Assembly: GCA_018399495.1 (NCBI GenBank)
Contig: JAGYOG010000027.1
Coordinates: 1 to 35,433 of the forward strand
Reading direction: 5' to 3'
From: Sphaerochaeta sp.
Lineage (GTDB): Bacteria; Spirochaetota; Spirochaetia; Sphaerochaetales; Sphaerochaetaceae
Length of the DNA stretch: 35,433 nt
In this document: positions 16,315-25,811 of the stretch, in pieces
Layout of the letters: each line of letters opens with the position of its first letter
Numbering within the stretch: position 1 is the stretch's first letter
Translations under genes and position numbers: made by a program
The notes under the pieces: model-generated
What the model saw: the letters and a program-made list of their open reading frames with translations, nothing else
Told to the model about the DNA's origin: nothing
Database searches by the model: none

Positions 16315-16677
16315 ATGACAAAGGGGCAAATGGAAGCGCAAATAAGCGAAGCAGTGAGTACCTTTGAAATCAATTACATGGGTCGTGGCCCGAAACAGAT
16401 AAAGACAACGATACTTCAGGATTTGATAATCATTAGACTCAAGGGCTTCCTAAGCCAGGTTGAACAGAAGCTGGCAGAGAGTGGTCAAGGAGTAGAATTA
16501 TTAAAGCAAATTCGTACCAGTTTGTTTGAAAGCGCGAGTGAGTATTTCAAGCAAACAATTAAGGAAGTAATCGATGTTGAGATTGTGAGTTTGCATTCAG
16601 ATGTGAGCACACGAACAGGGGAGAAGATTGTCATCATTACCTTGGATAAGAATCTTGAGAAGAGCTTTTCCAAGTAG
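16315..16677 (+). CDS. DUF2294/MpsC family protein
   Basis: This 120-residue protein belongs to DUF2294, now linked to the MpsC part of a sodium-dependent membrane-potential system. Recognisable parts are GRGPKQIKTTILQDLIIIRLKGFLSQVEQKL in the N-terminal half and VSLHSDVSTRTGEKIVIITLDKNLE at the end. Usual family length is about 110-120, so it looks complete. It has its own promoter and is followed by a good terminator at 16763-16805, so it is monocistronic. Its biochemical role is not visible in the sequence, and no MpsA/B-type transporter genes are next to it. Confidence 0.85.
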   Translation: MTKGQMEAQISEAVSTFEINYMGRGPKQIKTTILQDLIIIRLKGFLSQVEQKLAESGQGVELLKQIRTSLFESASEYFKQTIKEVIDVEIVSLHSDVSTRTGEKIVIITLDKNLEKSFSK

Positions 16678-16762
16678 GAGTTTACGTTTTTACAAATAAG
16701 CAGAGGGTCCCTTGATCCTCTTGGAAGATAACAGGAAGGGTTATAAACCAGTCTTGAAGTAG

Positions 16763-16805
16763 TCCAGTGTTTATCGGTCATTACCGGTGGATGCTGGATT
16801 TTTTT
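16763..16805 (+). terminator. Intrinsic terminator after mpsC gene
   Basis: TCCAG (16763-16767) pairs with CTGGA (16794-16798), with an inner CGGT-CATT-ACCG helix, and is followed at once by seven T residues (16799-16805). This is the clearest intrinsic terminator in the window. Confidence 0.8.
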
Positions 16806-16857
16806 GTTCTGAACCAAGGCGAGGAAGAGCGGGTGGGAACATTTCAAAAGCATAACA

Positions 16858-16892
16858 CCATGGGCAGGAGTTAGTCTCCTATAGGCACATGG
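16858..16892 (+). promoter_or_regulatory. Leader hairpin before DUF4914 gene
   Basis: A two-part stem, CCATG/CATGG outside and AGGAG-TTAGT-CTCCT inside, ends 13 bases before the ATG, next to the AAAGGGG ribosome-binding site. The AGGAG sequence is itself SD-like and is sequestered. It could tune translation, but no known riboswitch is recognised. Confidence 0.4.
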
Positions 16893-16905
16893 AAAGGGGA
16901 ACACT

Positions 16906-18783
16906 ATGAACAAATACATTGAAAGAATGGTATTACCTGCAGAGTTACAGGCAATAGTAGATAAGGGAATGCATATAACCATTCCTGAGACCAGAGAAGA
17001 ACTCCTGGAACTTGCTATGGGGGGCAAAGGCTGCAACCACTTTGAAGTAGCCTACGATGTACCAGGCAAGGGGCGTATAGCTGAAGTGTCAGTCGTCAGG
17101 AGCAAGAATGGTGCAGTAGTGAATTATCATGATGCTTATATGCGACGTCGTGATCCAGATTGCATGTTGATTGCAGACGAAGGAGCAACAGACAAGCCTC
17201 GATACAAGGATCGATATAAGAAAGATTTCTCTTCACTCAGGGAAGAAACCTTTGCGTGGCTTTCCACGACAGATTTGATCCTGATGCCGTTTTCTACAGG
17301 TCTTGATACCAAGGAGATCCCCTCCCTTCTGGTTGCGCCGAGCAATGCTGGGTTTTTTGCAGGTGGGCTTGCTGACTTGCAGAAATTCATCCCCGCCGAA
17401 CGGATTCCCGAAGGATTTACCCCAGAGGCGATTATCTATCTTGCTCCTACCTTCCGGCACACCCACTTCAATGGAAAGCAGATGGTTGTCCATAATAGGT
17501 TGGAATCACTCTACGAGATGTTCGCCTACAACCTCTATCCTGGCCCAAGTGCAAAGAAAGGGGTATATGGACTGTTGCTGACCACCGGGGAGAAGGAAGG
17601 TTGGGTTACCGCTCACGGTTCCACGGTCAGGGTCATTACTCCCTACGACAATATCATTACCATCATGCATGAAGGGGCAAGTGGTGGGGGCAAGAGCGAG
17701 ATGATCGAAAAGATCCATCGTGAAATGGATGGGAAGATACTCCTCAGTACCCATACAGAAACAAAAGAGAAAACATATCTCGCCTTGAAAGAGCCATGTG
17801 AACTCCGCCCGGTTACTGACGATATGGCATTATGCCATCCGGATCTGCAGAATTCGAGTGGAAAGCTGGTGGTGAAGGATGCTGAGGATGGTTGGTTCCT
17901 TCGGACAAACCACATCACCAAGTATGGTACCGACCCCTACCTCGAGGAGCTGTGTGTCCATCCTCAGGAGCCCCTTATCTTCCTGAATTATGAGACGGTT
18001 CCACTTTCGACCTGTCTCATTTGGGAGCATACGATGGATGCGCCAGGAAAACCCTGTCCCAATCCCCGTGTGATCATGCCAAGAAGACTGATCCCGGATA
18101 TTGTCAATGAACCGGTTGAAGTTGATATTCGGAGTTTCGGGGTGAGAACCCCACCTTGCTCGAAAGAAAATCCCACCTACGGGATTATCGGCATGTTCCA
18201 TATGCTGCCTCCCTCCCTTGCATGGCTATGGCGATTGGTTGCTCCAAGAGGGCACGATAATCCAAGCATCAATGACACTGAGGGTATGAGCAGTGAGGGA
18301 GTTGGTTCCTACTGGCCTTTCGCTACGGGAAGGATGGTTGACCAGGCTAATCTTTTGCTCAAGCAGATTGTTGACTTTCCTGGTACCCGATACATCCTGG
18401 TTCCCAATCAGCATATTGGGATCTACAAGGTTGGGTTCATGCCCCAATGGATAGCAAGAGAGTATCTCTCAAGACGAGGAAGTGCAAAGTTTCAGCCACA
18501 TCAACTGAAACCTTCCAGAAGTCCGCTTCTTGGCTATTCACTCGATAGTGTGAAGGTGGACGGGGAGTATATTCCCAAGGAGTTGCTCGAAGTTAACCGA
18601 CAGGTCGAGGTAGGTACGCAAGGATTTGATGCGGGTGCTCAGATTCTGTCAAACTTCTTCAAGAAAGAGCTCGAGAAGTTCCTCACCCCAACGTTGGACC
18701 CTTTGGGCAGGAGTATCATTGAAACCTGTTTACGGGATGGGACACTCCAGGAGTATCTGGACCTCGTCCCCATGAAGATCTGA
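16906..18783 (+). CDS. DUF4914 PEPCK-like P-loop protein
   Basis: This 625-residue protein matches DUF4914, a full-length family distantly related to phosphoenolpyruvate carboxykinases. A PEPCK/HprK-style P-loop is present as GASGGGKSE (residues 257-265, Lys263), followed by HREMDGKILLSTHTETKEK; near the end are FPGTRYILVPNQHIGIYKVGF and a QPHQLKPSRSPLLGYS block. The sequence is intact and at the usual family length. A terminator and a leader hairpin lie upstream and a hairpin downstream, so it is probably transcribed alone. PEPCK-like nucleotide-dependent phosphoryl transfer or decarboxylation is a reasonable guess, but no substrate is known and the family is uncharacterised to my knowledge. 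Confidence 0.85.
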   Translation: MNKYIERMVLPAELQAIVDKGMHITIPETREELLELAMGGKGCNHFEVAYDVPGKGRIAEVSVVRSKNGAVVNYHDAYMRRRDPDCMLIADEGATDKPRYKDRYKKDFSSLREETFAWLSTTDLILMPFSTGLDTKEIPSLLVAPSNAGFFAGGLADLQKFIPAERIPEGFTPEAIIYLAPTFRHTHFNGKQMVVHNRLESLYEMFAYNLYPGPSAKKGVYGLLLTTGEKEGWVTAHGSTVRVITPYDNIITIMHEGASGGGKSEMIEKIHREMDGKILLSTHTETKEKTYLALKEPCELRPVTDDMALCHPDLQNSSGKLVVKDAEDGWFLRTNHITKYGTDPYLEELCVHPQEPLIFLNYETVPLSTCLIWEHTMDAPGKPCPNPRVIMPRRLIPDIVNEPVEVDIRSFGVRTPPCSKENPTYGIIGMFHMLPPSLAWLWRLVAPRGHDNPSINDTEGMSSEGVGSYWPFATGRMVDQANLLLKQIVDFPGTRYILVPNQHIGIYKVGFMPQWIAREYLSRRGSAKFQPHQLKPSRSPLLGYSLDSVKVDGEYIPKELLEVNRQVEVGTQGFDAGAQILSNFFKKELEKFLTPTLDPLGRSIIETCLRDGTLQEYLDLVPMKI

Positions 18784-18794
18784 TGGTATGTGGT

Positions 18795-18825
18795 GCAAGG
18801 CAGGGATTTTCAATTTCTGCCTTGC
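18795..18825. terminator. Hairpin between convergent genes
   Basis: A perfect 9-bp stem, GCAAGGCAG against CTGCCTTGC, with a 13-base loop, 12 bases after the DUF4914 stop and before the convergent protease gene ends. It is a likely terminator, possibly bidirectional, though T-runs are poor. Confidence 0.6.
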
Positions 18826-18870
18826 TTCCTATTCCTGGTCAGGGATTGTGTTATGTAAGAATGAATCTTC

Positions 18871-20394
18871 TTACATTTCATCCTCATCAAATTCCACTTC
18901 TGCTTCAGCTTTCTCATGAATTTCAATCCTGGCATGGATGTCAACTTCATTGACAAACCAGTTGTTTGCACGACAAAGCTGCATGAATTCAGCAATTCGG
19001 TTTACTCCCGTGATTTCATGTAGTGTTATTACAACACCGAAATGTAAGCCTTTGCCTGACTTGGTTTCCAAACGTTCCTTGGTCTTGATGCTGATACCCC
19101 AATTGGGTGACGATTCGCTAAGTCGTATTCTGGGACGGTTTCGGGCCTTTATCTCTTCATGAAAATGTTTCACGGTATCCCATTTTCGGTAATCCCGCCG
19201 TACTTCCTTTTCAAATAGACAATGGGCTTCGTCGTCACCCTGAGCATTATTGTTTATTGTCTTGATCTTGCCCTCTTTTTTTAACCTTCCCAGATGTATG
19301 TCCATTTCGGTATCGGTATAGTCAACTCCTTGAGAACGGGAACATTTTGGGAAATAACAGAGTGTGGCTTTTGCAATATAGGGGAACTGGCCTTTGTGAA
19401 GGGGGACTGGAATGGTATACGCATAGGTTTCATATGCTTCAACCACACCGTGTACTACAAAGCGTATTTCTTCATTCGGAGATGTCAAAATATCTTGTAT
19501 CTTGGTTGGAACAACACCGAAGCCGATTAAATTCTGGTTGTTTGAATCGATCTTCCAGCCTGCGGCAGAATCAAGTAGTAATGCTTTGGCAATCTCTCTT
19601 GGGAATCCCATTACATGTATGAGATAGGCCAATTTTCGGGTGATCCAAGGAGCTGCAAATGAAGTACCCAATTCCTTCACCCTTCCACGGTTTGAGTAGA
19701 CGATCATGCCATCTTGGCTGTCTCCTCCAAATACAGCGACATCTGGTTTGTTGAAAAAATGTAATGCAGGTCCCTTGCGAGCATATTCCACAGGATTTCC
19801 TGCCAGAGTCACTGCATTGACCACAACCGAGTTGACTGAATCGGCGGGAGAACCAATTCTTGGACGATCTATATGACGATTTCTATTATTTGTGCCGGAT
19901 ACTACGAAAATGATGTCATACAAGAATTGGAGCTCATCAAGGAGTGCTGCCTCAGGAGAGATAAAGTTCTGGTCGGTTTCCAAAGGCGACCCGAGGGATA
20001 TGTTCCACACCTTAATATCTCTGTTCGTTTCTACGATAGAACGTATTACTTTCATCAGATAGGCAGAACTGTTTCGTGCATGCTTGGCAACGCCAAAATG
20101 ACGCACACGAAAACGTCCACATCCATCATCAAGATGCTCATTGAGAGTAGGTCCATCGACAAGGATGGATGAGACAGCGGTTCCGTGCGCGTAATCTTCA
20201 TCTTCAATAAGATCAGGGGATATCATACAGTGATACTCCACCCATGAAGAGAAATATGAGGATTGGTCGAAGAGCGTATCGATAACTCCTATTACTGGTT
20301 CATTTGTAGGTTCAGGGATAGAGAATTCTGATGAAAGGGTTCTTGTCCCATCAAGAGAACGTGCATCGATTCTCCCAAAATCGGAGACTGTCAT
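18871..20394 (-). CDS. ietS: Subtilisin-like protease, catalytic part (IetS)
   Basis: This 507-codon open frame is the catalytic and C-terminal part of a peptidase S8 protein. The triad is complete: Asp39 in IGVIDT, His70 in YAHGTAVSSI and Ser245 in GTSFAAP, with the oxyanion asparagine in SGTNNRN. Gene order and the pattern upstream (an AAA ATPase with TSKNIAELF and GAPGTGKTES) identify it as IetS of the Iet/IetAS pair, known from a plasmid-stability locus and later as an anti-phage system. The first ATG (20392-20394) is not the true start: the residues before it in the same frame, YLVA, continue the N-terminal domain encoded in another frame upstream. The ATGA overlap with that broken piece could still allow coupled translation. 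Protein alone is probably unregulated or unmade. Confidence 0.85.
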   Translation of the reverse strand: MTVSDFGRIDARSLDGTRTLSSEFSIPEPTNEPVIGVIDTLFDQSSYFSSWVEYHCMISPDLIEDEDYAHGTAVSSILVDGPTLNEHLDDGCGRFRVRHFGVAKHARNSSAYLMKVIRSIVETNRDIKVWNISLGSPLETDQNFISPEAALLDELQFLYDIIFVVSGTNNRNRHIDRPRIGSPADSVNSVVVNAVTLAGNPVEYARKGPALHFFNKPDVAVFGGDSQDGMIVYSNRGRVKELGTSFAAPWITRKLAYLIHVMGFPREIAKALLLDSAAGWKIDSNNQNLIGFGVVPTKIQDILTSPNEEIRFVVHGVVEAYETYAYTIPVPLHKGQFPYIAKATLCYFPKCSRSQGVDYTDTEMDIHLGRLKKEGKIKTINNNAQGDDEAHCLFEKEVRRDYRKWDTVKHFHEEIKARNRPRIRLSESSPNWGISIKTKERLETKSGKGLHFGVVITLHEITGVNRIAEFMQLCRANNWFVNEVDIHARIEIHEKAEAEVEFDEDEM

Positions 20395-21163
20395 AGCAAC
20401 AAGATAGGGGCTTTGCTGATAATCTTATGGTACTGTTCAGGAGTTACCATCCAGGTAAGATCATCCAGGATTCTGATGGGTTCTTTTTGTAAGCCAAGAT
20501 TCTTAAGAATTTCTTCCCGTTTTATGCCGGTATCGTAAAGCGTGATAATTTGACTCCCCGAAATGGACATAGTTCGTTCTTCAACGTTAAAGGAATCAAG
20601 GTACCAAGCATCTTTCAAAATCTGACAAAATGCAGACTTACTCAATCCATGTGCAGTGAGTGCTCGTTCTTTCTTGATTTTCCAGGAAAGTTCGTCCCTT
20701 GAAAGTTTTCTCTTGAGCTTTGTTCGTTATTGTTCAGGATATTTATCTCTTCAGCCGTGATTGTGTTGTTGAATTCCTCTGCTAGTAGTGGAAACTTTCA
20801 GAAGTTTTTCCAAACCCTGCTCAATGGCGTGAATATTTACACAATACGTGATGATGTGTTTGGGGAGTAGTGTCGGTAAATTTAGCACCGACAATCGTCC
20901 TGCTGGGTGATTCTGATCCATAGGAAAGGATGTTGCCCATCCTATTACTTTTGCGACGATATCTTTGTAATGGATTGAGACAAGTGGTTTGAACGGACTG
21001 TGAATTTCTTTCAGTATCAGTTGCACCTCTTCAAGAGACTGAGCCAGTCTCTTGGTATCTGGAACAGCGACGCTACATCTTGCGAGGGGGGCGTAGCAGG
21101 TCCTGGACGGCCTGGGTTGGGAGCGTGATTGAATGTTCCTTTAAGTTCCAGAATTTTGTTCAT
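20391..21163 (-). pseudogene. ietS: Frameshifted N-terminal part of ietS
   Basis: The true ietS start is the ATG at 21163 with GGGAG before it, reading MNKILELKGTFNHAPNPGRP, the normal IetS N-terminus. Conserved protein sequence then jumps between frames: to the frame of SVAVPDTKRLAQSLEEVQL near 21090; near 20790 to FPLLAEEFNNTITAEEINIL; near 20730 to TKLKRKLSRDELSWKIKKER, which runs to SKAPILLL; and at the GGGG run at 20407-20410 into the long protease frame. At least four indels therefore separate pieces that together make a plausible full-length protein of about 760 residues. Few substitutions seem to have accumulated. Either recent inactivation or consensus error explains this. Confidence 0.8.
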
Positions 21164-21181
21164 CGCGTAACTCCCAGTAGT

Positions 21182-22155
21182 TCACGTGATGCCAGCTCTT
21201 CGAAACTTTTGTAGGATTTCTATATCACGTACAGAGAACCCCGTCATTTTGAGCTCTTTATAATCTCCTGTAAATCCTGGTTTTACCTGTTTAAATAATC
21301 GTGCAAGATAGTCGAAATCCTCATGGGGTTGCTAAATGCTATGGCAGTTTTAATGAGATTCTTCAATTCGCCCGGATAGGGAAGAGGGTCCATCAGCGCA
21401 ATGATTTTCCTAAACAGCCGAATATTCTTCCTTTGAACTTGAATTGCTGCAAGAGATCCTCAAGAATAGTCTCTGCAATTTCCCTTAGGTCCGTATTTGT
21501 ATAGCTTTTAGAGCAAAATCAATTACTTTGTCAAATCGACGGATACGAGCCTTGTCAAATGATTCATACAAATTTGTCGTTGCCAGCAATACGATTCGAC
21601 TGCTGAGGTTATCAAGTCCTTTCAACTTGCAACGGATGTAGCCCTGCCCATCTCTCGTAAATCACGTACACTCATTCTATCGAGAGCAATTGAATCCAGT
21701 TCATCGAATAAGATAATGATTTGTTCTGGATAGGGAACTTTATTTATTTCAGCAAACAGTTCTGCAATATTTTTCGAAGTTTGTCCCATCTTGCTGTCTA
21801 CAAGCAAATCAAAATCTACTATAAGAGTTGTCGGGTTAGAATTCGAGCGAGCTGCTTTGCACTTTCTGTTTTTCCGGTACCGGGAGCCCCTTGAAATAGA
21901 AACTTATTAACCCCTGCGCCATAATGACAGCATTCACAATACCCATCAGTTCTTCCTTGATGCATTCTGGGAGGGTAGCGTAGTAGGTGGACATTCAATC
22001 TTTCTAAGATGGTCAATTTTTCCATTCAGTACTTGTGGTACAAAGGTATTCTTGTCGGATAATAACGCCATGATATAGTCACCAAATTCACTATCGTTGT
22101 TCCTGTTGAAATCAACTGCTATTTCGCCATACTTCATCACGGAAAGCTCCATCAT
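21182..22155 (-). pseudogene. ietA: Frameshifted AAA+ ATPase ietA
   Basis: This encodes the ATPase partner of the subtilisin-like protease, broken into several frames. It begins MMELSVMKYGEIAVDF (22155), passes through RKIECPPTTLP, then in another frame NKFLFQGAPGTGKTESAKQL (Walker A), then VDSKMGQTSKNIAELF and IIILFDELDSI (Walker B), then near 21580 IVLLATTNLYESFDKARIRRFD (sensor and arginine finger), and ends LFKQVKPGFTGDYKELK, stopping at 21182. The total span of 974 bases fits an intact protein of about 324 residues. At least four small indels occur, several beside G or C runs. The ietS start lies 18 bases downstream, so the two formed an operon. Confidence 0.85.
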
Positions 22156-22470
22156 TTCTCTCGCTATAATACTTTATTAGGTTTGTACATTTCTTTTTCA
22201 TTGTATCATTCCTTTTTAGATGGAACTCTTAATAATTATCTATGGACAGATATATATGTTTTGGGACACATATATAAAAACAACTATAACTATACACATA
22301 ATTTTATGTTCGTACGAAGTTGAAACTCGAGGCAATGAAGAAAGCCCCTTATATTATGCATTGATGGGAATTCAAGAAATTATAACGTTTGCTTGTTCTG
22401 TAAAGGAAATCCTTTTACAACTAGTGCCGTAAAGTATATCTGGTGCTTTCCAAGAGGTTTCTTTCTTGTA
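22156..22470. other. AT-rich gap with long inverted repeat
   Basis: No gene is seen in this 315-base gap. A 9-bp inverted repeat, TATATATGT (22251-22259) and ACATATATA (22268-22276) with an 8-base loop, lies about 100 bases upstream of ietA and could be an operator or a hairpin in its leader. The AT-rich stretch probably carries the ietA promoter. Confidence 0.4.
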
Positions 22471-23019
22471 CTATTCCAGCTCCTCATTCAACAACACATA
22501 GTGGGCATGGTCTTCCCACTTCCCATTGATCTTTAGGTAGTTCTTGCTTACTCCCTCATAGAAGAATCCGTTCTTCTTCACAACTTGGATTGACCTCTTA
22601 TTCCTCGGCATGATGTTCGCTTCAATGCGATGAAGGCGGAGATCGTGGAAGGCAATTTCAATTATTTTTGCGACTGCTTCATTCATGTATCCATGGCCGG
22701 TGGCTTCTTCATCCATTTTGTAGCCAAGAAAACATGACTGGAATGGTCCCCGTACAATGTTTGAAAGGGTTACGTTTCCAATAATCTGTTTCTCCGCAAT
22801 TCGTGAGAGATAGAGGCTCAGTTGCTGCTCTTGGGAGTCGAGGAGAATTTCCTGCTCGATTTTCTGGAGGATTGCTTCTTCACTGTAGTATGTGTCATCA
22901 CGCAGGGGCTCCCAAGGGCCAAGAAACGTTTTATTCTTTACCAGAAACGCTTGGAGATTTTTTATATCAGGAATGGTAATGGTTCTCAGTGACAATCGTT
23001 CTGTTTCATAGCATTTCAT
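22471..23019 (-). CDS. GNAT acetyltransferase, RimJ/RimL type
   Basis: This 182-residue protein belongs to the Acetyltransf_3 (RimJ/RimL) group of GNAT enzymes, which move an acetyl group from acetyl-CoA to protein N-termini or small amines. It starts MKCYETERLSLRTIT, a typical first strand, and contains IGNVTLSNIVRGPFQSCFLGYKM, the acetyl-CoA-binding GHGYMNEAV, and RIEANIMPRNKRSIQVVKKNGF. The ATG at 23019 is favoured by AGGAGG immediately upstream; an earlier in-frame GTG at 23052 is less likely and would fall inside the hairpin at 23045-23067. It lies 92 bases after the broken hyuA and in the same direction, but it is intact itself. The substrate is unknown. Confidence 0.9.
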   Translation of the reverse strand: MKCYETERLSLRTITIPDIKNLQAFLVKNKTFLGPWEPLRDDTYYSEEAILQKIEQEILLDSQEQQLSLYLSRIAEKQIIGNVTLSNIVRGPFQSCFLGYKMDEEATGHGYMNEAVAKIIEIAFHDLRLHRIEANIMPRNKRSIQVVKKNGFFYEGVSKNYLKINGKWEDHAHYVLLNEELE

Positions 23020-23044
23020 ACAATCCTCCTGAAATGAGAGGCTG

Positions 23045-23067
23045 GGTACCACTTGAAGAGTGGTACC
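23045..23067. repeat. Perfect 9-bp inverted repeat before GNAT gene
   Basis: GGTACCACT pairs with AGTGGTACC around TGAAG. It lies between the hyuA stop and the GNAT ribosome-binding site, so it is either the terminator of the hyu cluster (no T-run) or an operator/leader structure of the GNAT gene. Confidence 0.55.
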
Positions 23068-23110
23068 AGATTCAGTGATTGATGCAATGTGGGAATGAGG
23101 TAGAAGATCC

Positions 23111-24656
23111 TCAGGCGAGCTCTCCAGCCGCCTTGATTTTTACCACTGCTGGGTGTTGCCGGGATAGTACGCCAAAGGAACATCCTCCACGTCGACAGTC
23201 TCTACCGTCTCCTTCAGGCTCCGCTCTTGACAGCCAAGGCAATAGCTTCCTGTTTTGCAGCAGCCAACGCTTCATCCTGGATGTCTTGTCAAACGAAACA
23301 AGCTTTTCATATGTCCTCACCTTGCTGATCGCAGAGCCAATGGCGTGGCGATCCCAAAGTGGGGAGGGGTCTGTACACTCTTGGCCCCCACAAGGTTCTT
23401 GGGGATAATGGTGACCTCCCCCAACAAGAACCACGTCCATCTCCTCGGCGGAGATCTTGATGGCATCGAGTGGTCCTCGACCAACATCTTGATGGCATCC
23501 ATTCCCTTCTTCACAAATGTTGCATCGAGGTGTGCCACCCTGGAAGGGTCCCAAGCTTAGCCAACCCAGAAGCCACAGCCAAGTCAGTTGCGGTGATGGT
23601 GTCACCACCGAAAATCAATGCTTTCTGGGTAATCTCATAGCCCACACTCTCTGGTCACCTACTGTCACACTGCCATCATCCTGTTGTTTTACGGTCTTGA
23701 ACCACCTCAAGCCCGATGGAAATGACATCCGGCATTCGGAAATTGGTGCGCACCCCTCCGATGGTAACGGCGACTCCTCTCACGAGGGAACCCATTTTGG
23801 ATGACCCCAATATCGGTTATTGGTACCCCCTACGTCTATCACCACCGATTCCTTGATGGAGCATAGGTAATCGGCACCACGGATACTATTGGTAGGGCCT
23901 GTGAGCAATAGTCAGGATTGGATAACGGCGCGCTTGTTCCATGGTCATGAGCGTTCCATCATTCTGTGAAAGATACAGCTCAGCATTCACCAATCCTTCC
24001 TGTCTCAAGCTGAGGGCGAAACCATCGGTAAACGTCTTAGCAGCCTTATGGAGTGCCGCATTGAGAATGGTTGCGTTCTCTCGCTCGACCAAGCCCATGG
24101 ACCCAATCTCACTGGAGATGGAAATATGGAGTGACTTCTCCCATGATTTCCTACAGATTGCAGCAGCTTCCCTTTCCTGGTCGTCGCGCTAAAAGCAAAG
24201 ACACAACTGATGGATACCGCTTCCACACACGTCCCTTGAGGAGGAAAAGGCTTTTGCTGCCTCTCTGTCGAGAATGGAGCTATCTCCCTGCCATCATATT
24301 CATACCCGCCACCTATGATTGTCGTTGCAATTGACACTTTGGGTGGCTCCGCCCAGTCGATCATGGGAGGAATGGCCACTGCTGCTGGAGCACCAATTCT
24401 CCAGGATACCGATTTTTGCCAGATGCTTGCGTTCAACAATGGCGTTGGTACACTGGGTCGTACCCAGCATGGCCTTTGTGATCAGGGATCGGTCAATCTT
24501 CGATACTTCCAGAATAGTTTGGAGCGCAGGAGGATTCCTCCTGAGATATTGTCCTTGCTGGTTGGTTGCTTGATTTCTGCAATAACGAGATTATCATCGA
24601 TCAAGACGGCGTCGGTGTTGGTCCCCCAACATCAATTCCCCCAGACGGTAATGCAT
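23111..24656 (-). pseudogene. Broken hydantoinase/oxoprolinase HyuA-like gene
   Basis: The 1546-base span would encode a HyuA-type protein of about 515 residues, an ATP-grasp-independent sugar-kinase-fold enzyme that opens hydantoin or oxoproline rings. The start at 24656 reads MHYRLG, and, after an indel, IDVGGTNTDAVLIDDN, the phosphate-binding entry to the fold. Further blocks in changing frames are TTQCTNAIVERKHLAKIGV, RIGAPAAVAIPPMIDW, TTIIGGGYEYDGREIA, MDVVLVGGG and, at the end, SRVKIKAAGELA. Many single-base indels separate these pieces, yet residues remain well conserved. It overlaps the DUF917 stop (TGATG) and was the last gene of the cluster. Confidence 0.8.
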
Positions 24657-25811
24657 CACTTTGCCTCCTTGAAGCTCCTCGAGCGGAATATAGTCTGTGT
24701 CACACCCAAAATAACGTGGTCCACCAAAGCCAGTCCTTTTCGGTACGCCACATGGGGAAACATGGCAGGCCTACGACCAGTACGCGTTTGCCATACTTGA
24801 GGGCATCGGTGGTCACAGGGAGGAATGTCTCCGTATCGACGAGGCAGATCAAATCTGGTACCGTGGCAACATATTCTCGCCATCGACTATGGCTGTCAGG
24901 TTTTTCATTCTGGAACTCCACCTTTGCCTGCTTTCCCTTACAGTCGGCAATTCCCTCAGGACCACCGTTCCGAAATTGAATGCTCCCCGTGTTTCCTCAC
25001 CGCGTGTGCGATATGGCTGTTGGTGTACATTGGCGTTGTGGTATTGTTGTTGTTGCGTTTGTTTACGTTGTGTTACTGAGTCTATTCCCTTGAACAATCG
25101 ATACCCACCGGTAAATTCGAGGAAGTGCTCTTCAGGGGAGTTTTTCAGTGCTTTTCTTCCTGACCGGATAGCCTCTCCCAGTTCCTGTGATCGAGTCACG
25201 ATATCCTTTACGCCATACTGTTTGACGGTTCTCCCATCCATCGGATACAGCGCTACCGCCACCGATCCTCCACAGCTCATGGTCACGCCCGGGCAAGCTC
25301 CTCTGTCCACTTATTGGAGATGGTTTCAAAGATGACAGCATTCCCTTTCTCATCCCGGTCAATGCCATGGGGAGGCGCTCACATCCCCTATGGAAAGGTT
25401 ACCATCTGCAGTTCAGGAAAGGCTCTGCCCATTCATCGACATCCACAAGGAAGACCCAGGAAGCTGCGCATACGATGGGAACATGCTGTTGAACCCCCTG
25501 CTTCCATGGGCATGAACGCATATACTTTTTTCCCGAAATACTTACTTACCAGATCATAGAGAGTGCCTTTGCCTCGCGTCCATTGGCTGCTTTCTCTGCG
25601 AGCACGGTTGGGGCTCCCATCATTTGCCATGGGGACGATCAGGGCATCATCAGGTATCTCATCCACACTGAGCAGCGTTACCGGTCCATGTTCCTTGATG
25701 GCTCCCATTGCCATAAGTTTGCCGATATAGGGATCTCTTACCACCTCCGGCTCCCAGTAACGAGGCACCTAGGGCGATGTCTTCAATCTCTTTCAATCCG
25801 ATCAATCTCAT
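24656..25811 (-). pseudogene. Broken DUF917/S-methyl-thiohydantoin desulfurase family gene
   Basis: The span of 1156 bases would give about 385 residues. It starts ATGAGATTGATCGG at 25811 (MRLIGLKEIEDIALGA), overlapping the permease stop in ATGA. Conserved blocks are DPYIGKLMAMGAIKEHGPVT, LYDLVSKYFGKKVYAFMPME, TMSCGGSVAVALYPMDGRTV, EEHFLEFTGGYRLFKG and VPDLICLVDTETFLPVTTDA, spread over three frames. The natural end appears to be EEFKEAK with an extra C before it. The family (DUF917) includes the S-methyl thiohydantoin desulfurase and usually neighbours hydantoinases and NCS1 permeases, as here. All disruptions I can place are small indels. Confidence 0.8.
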
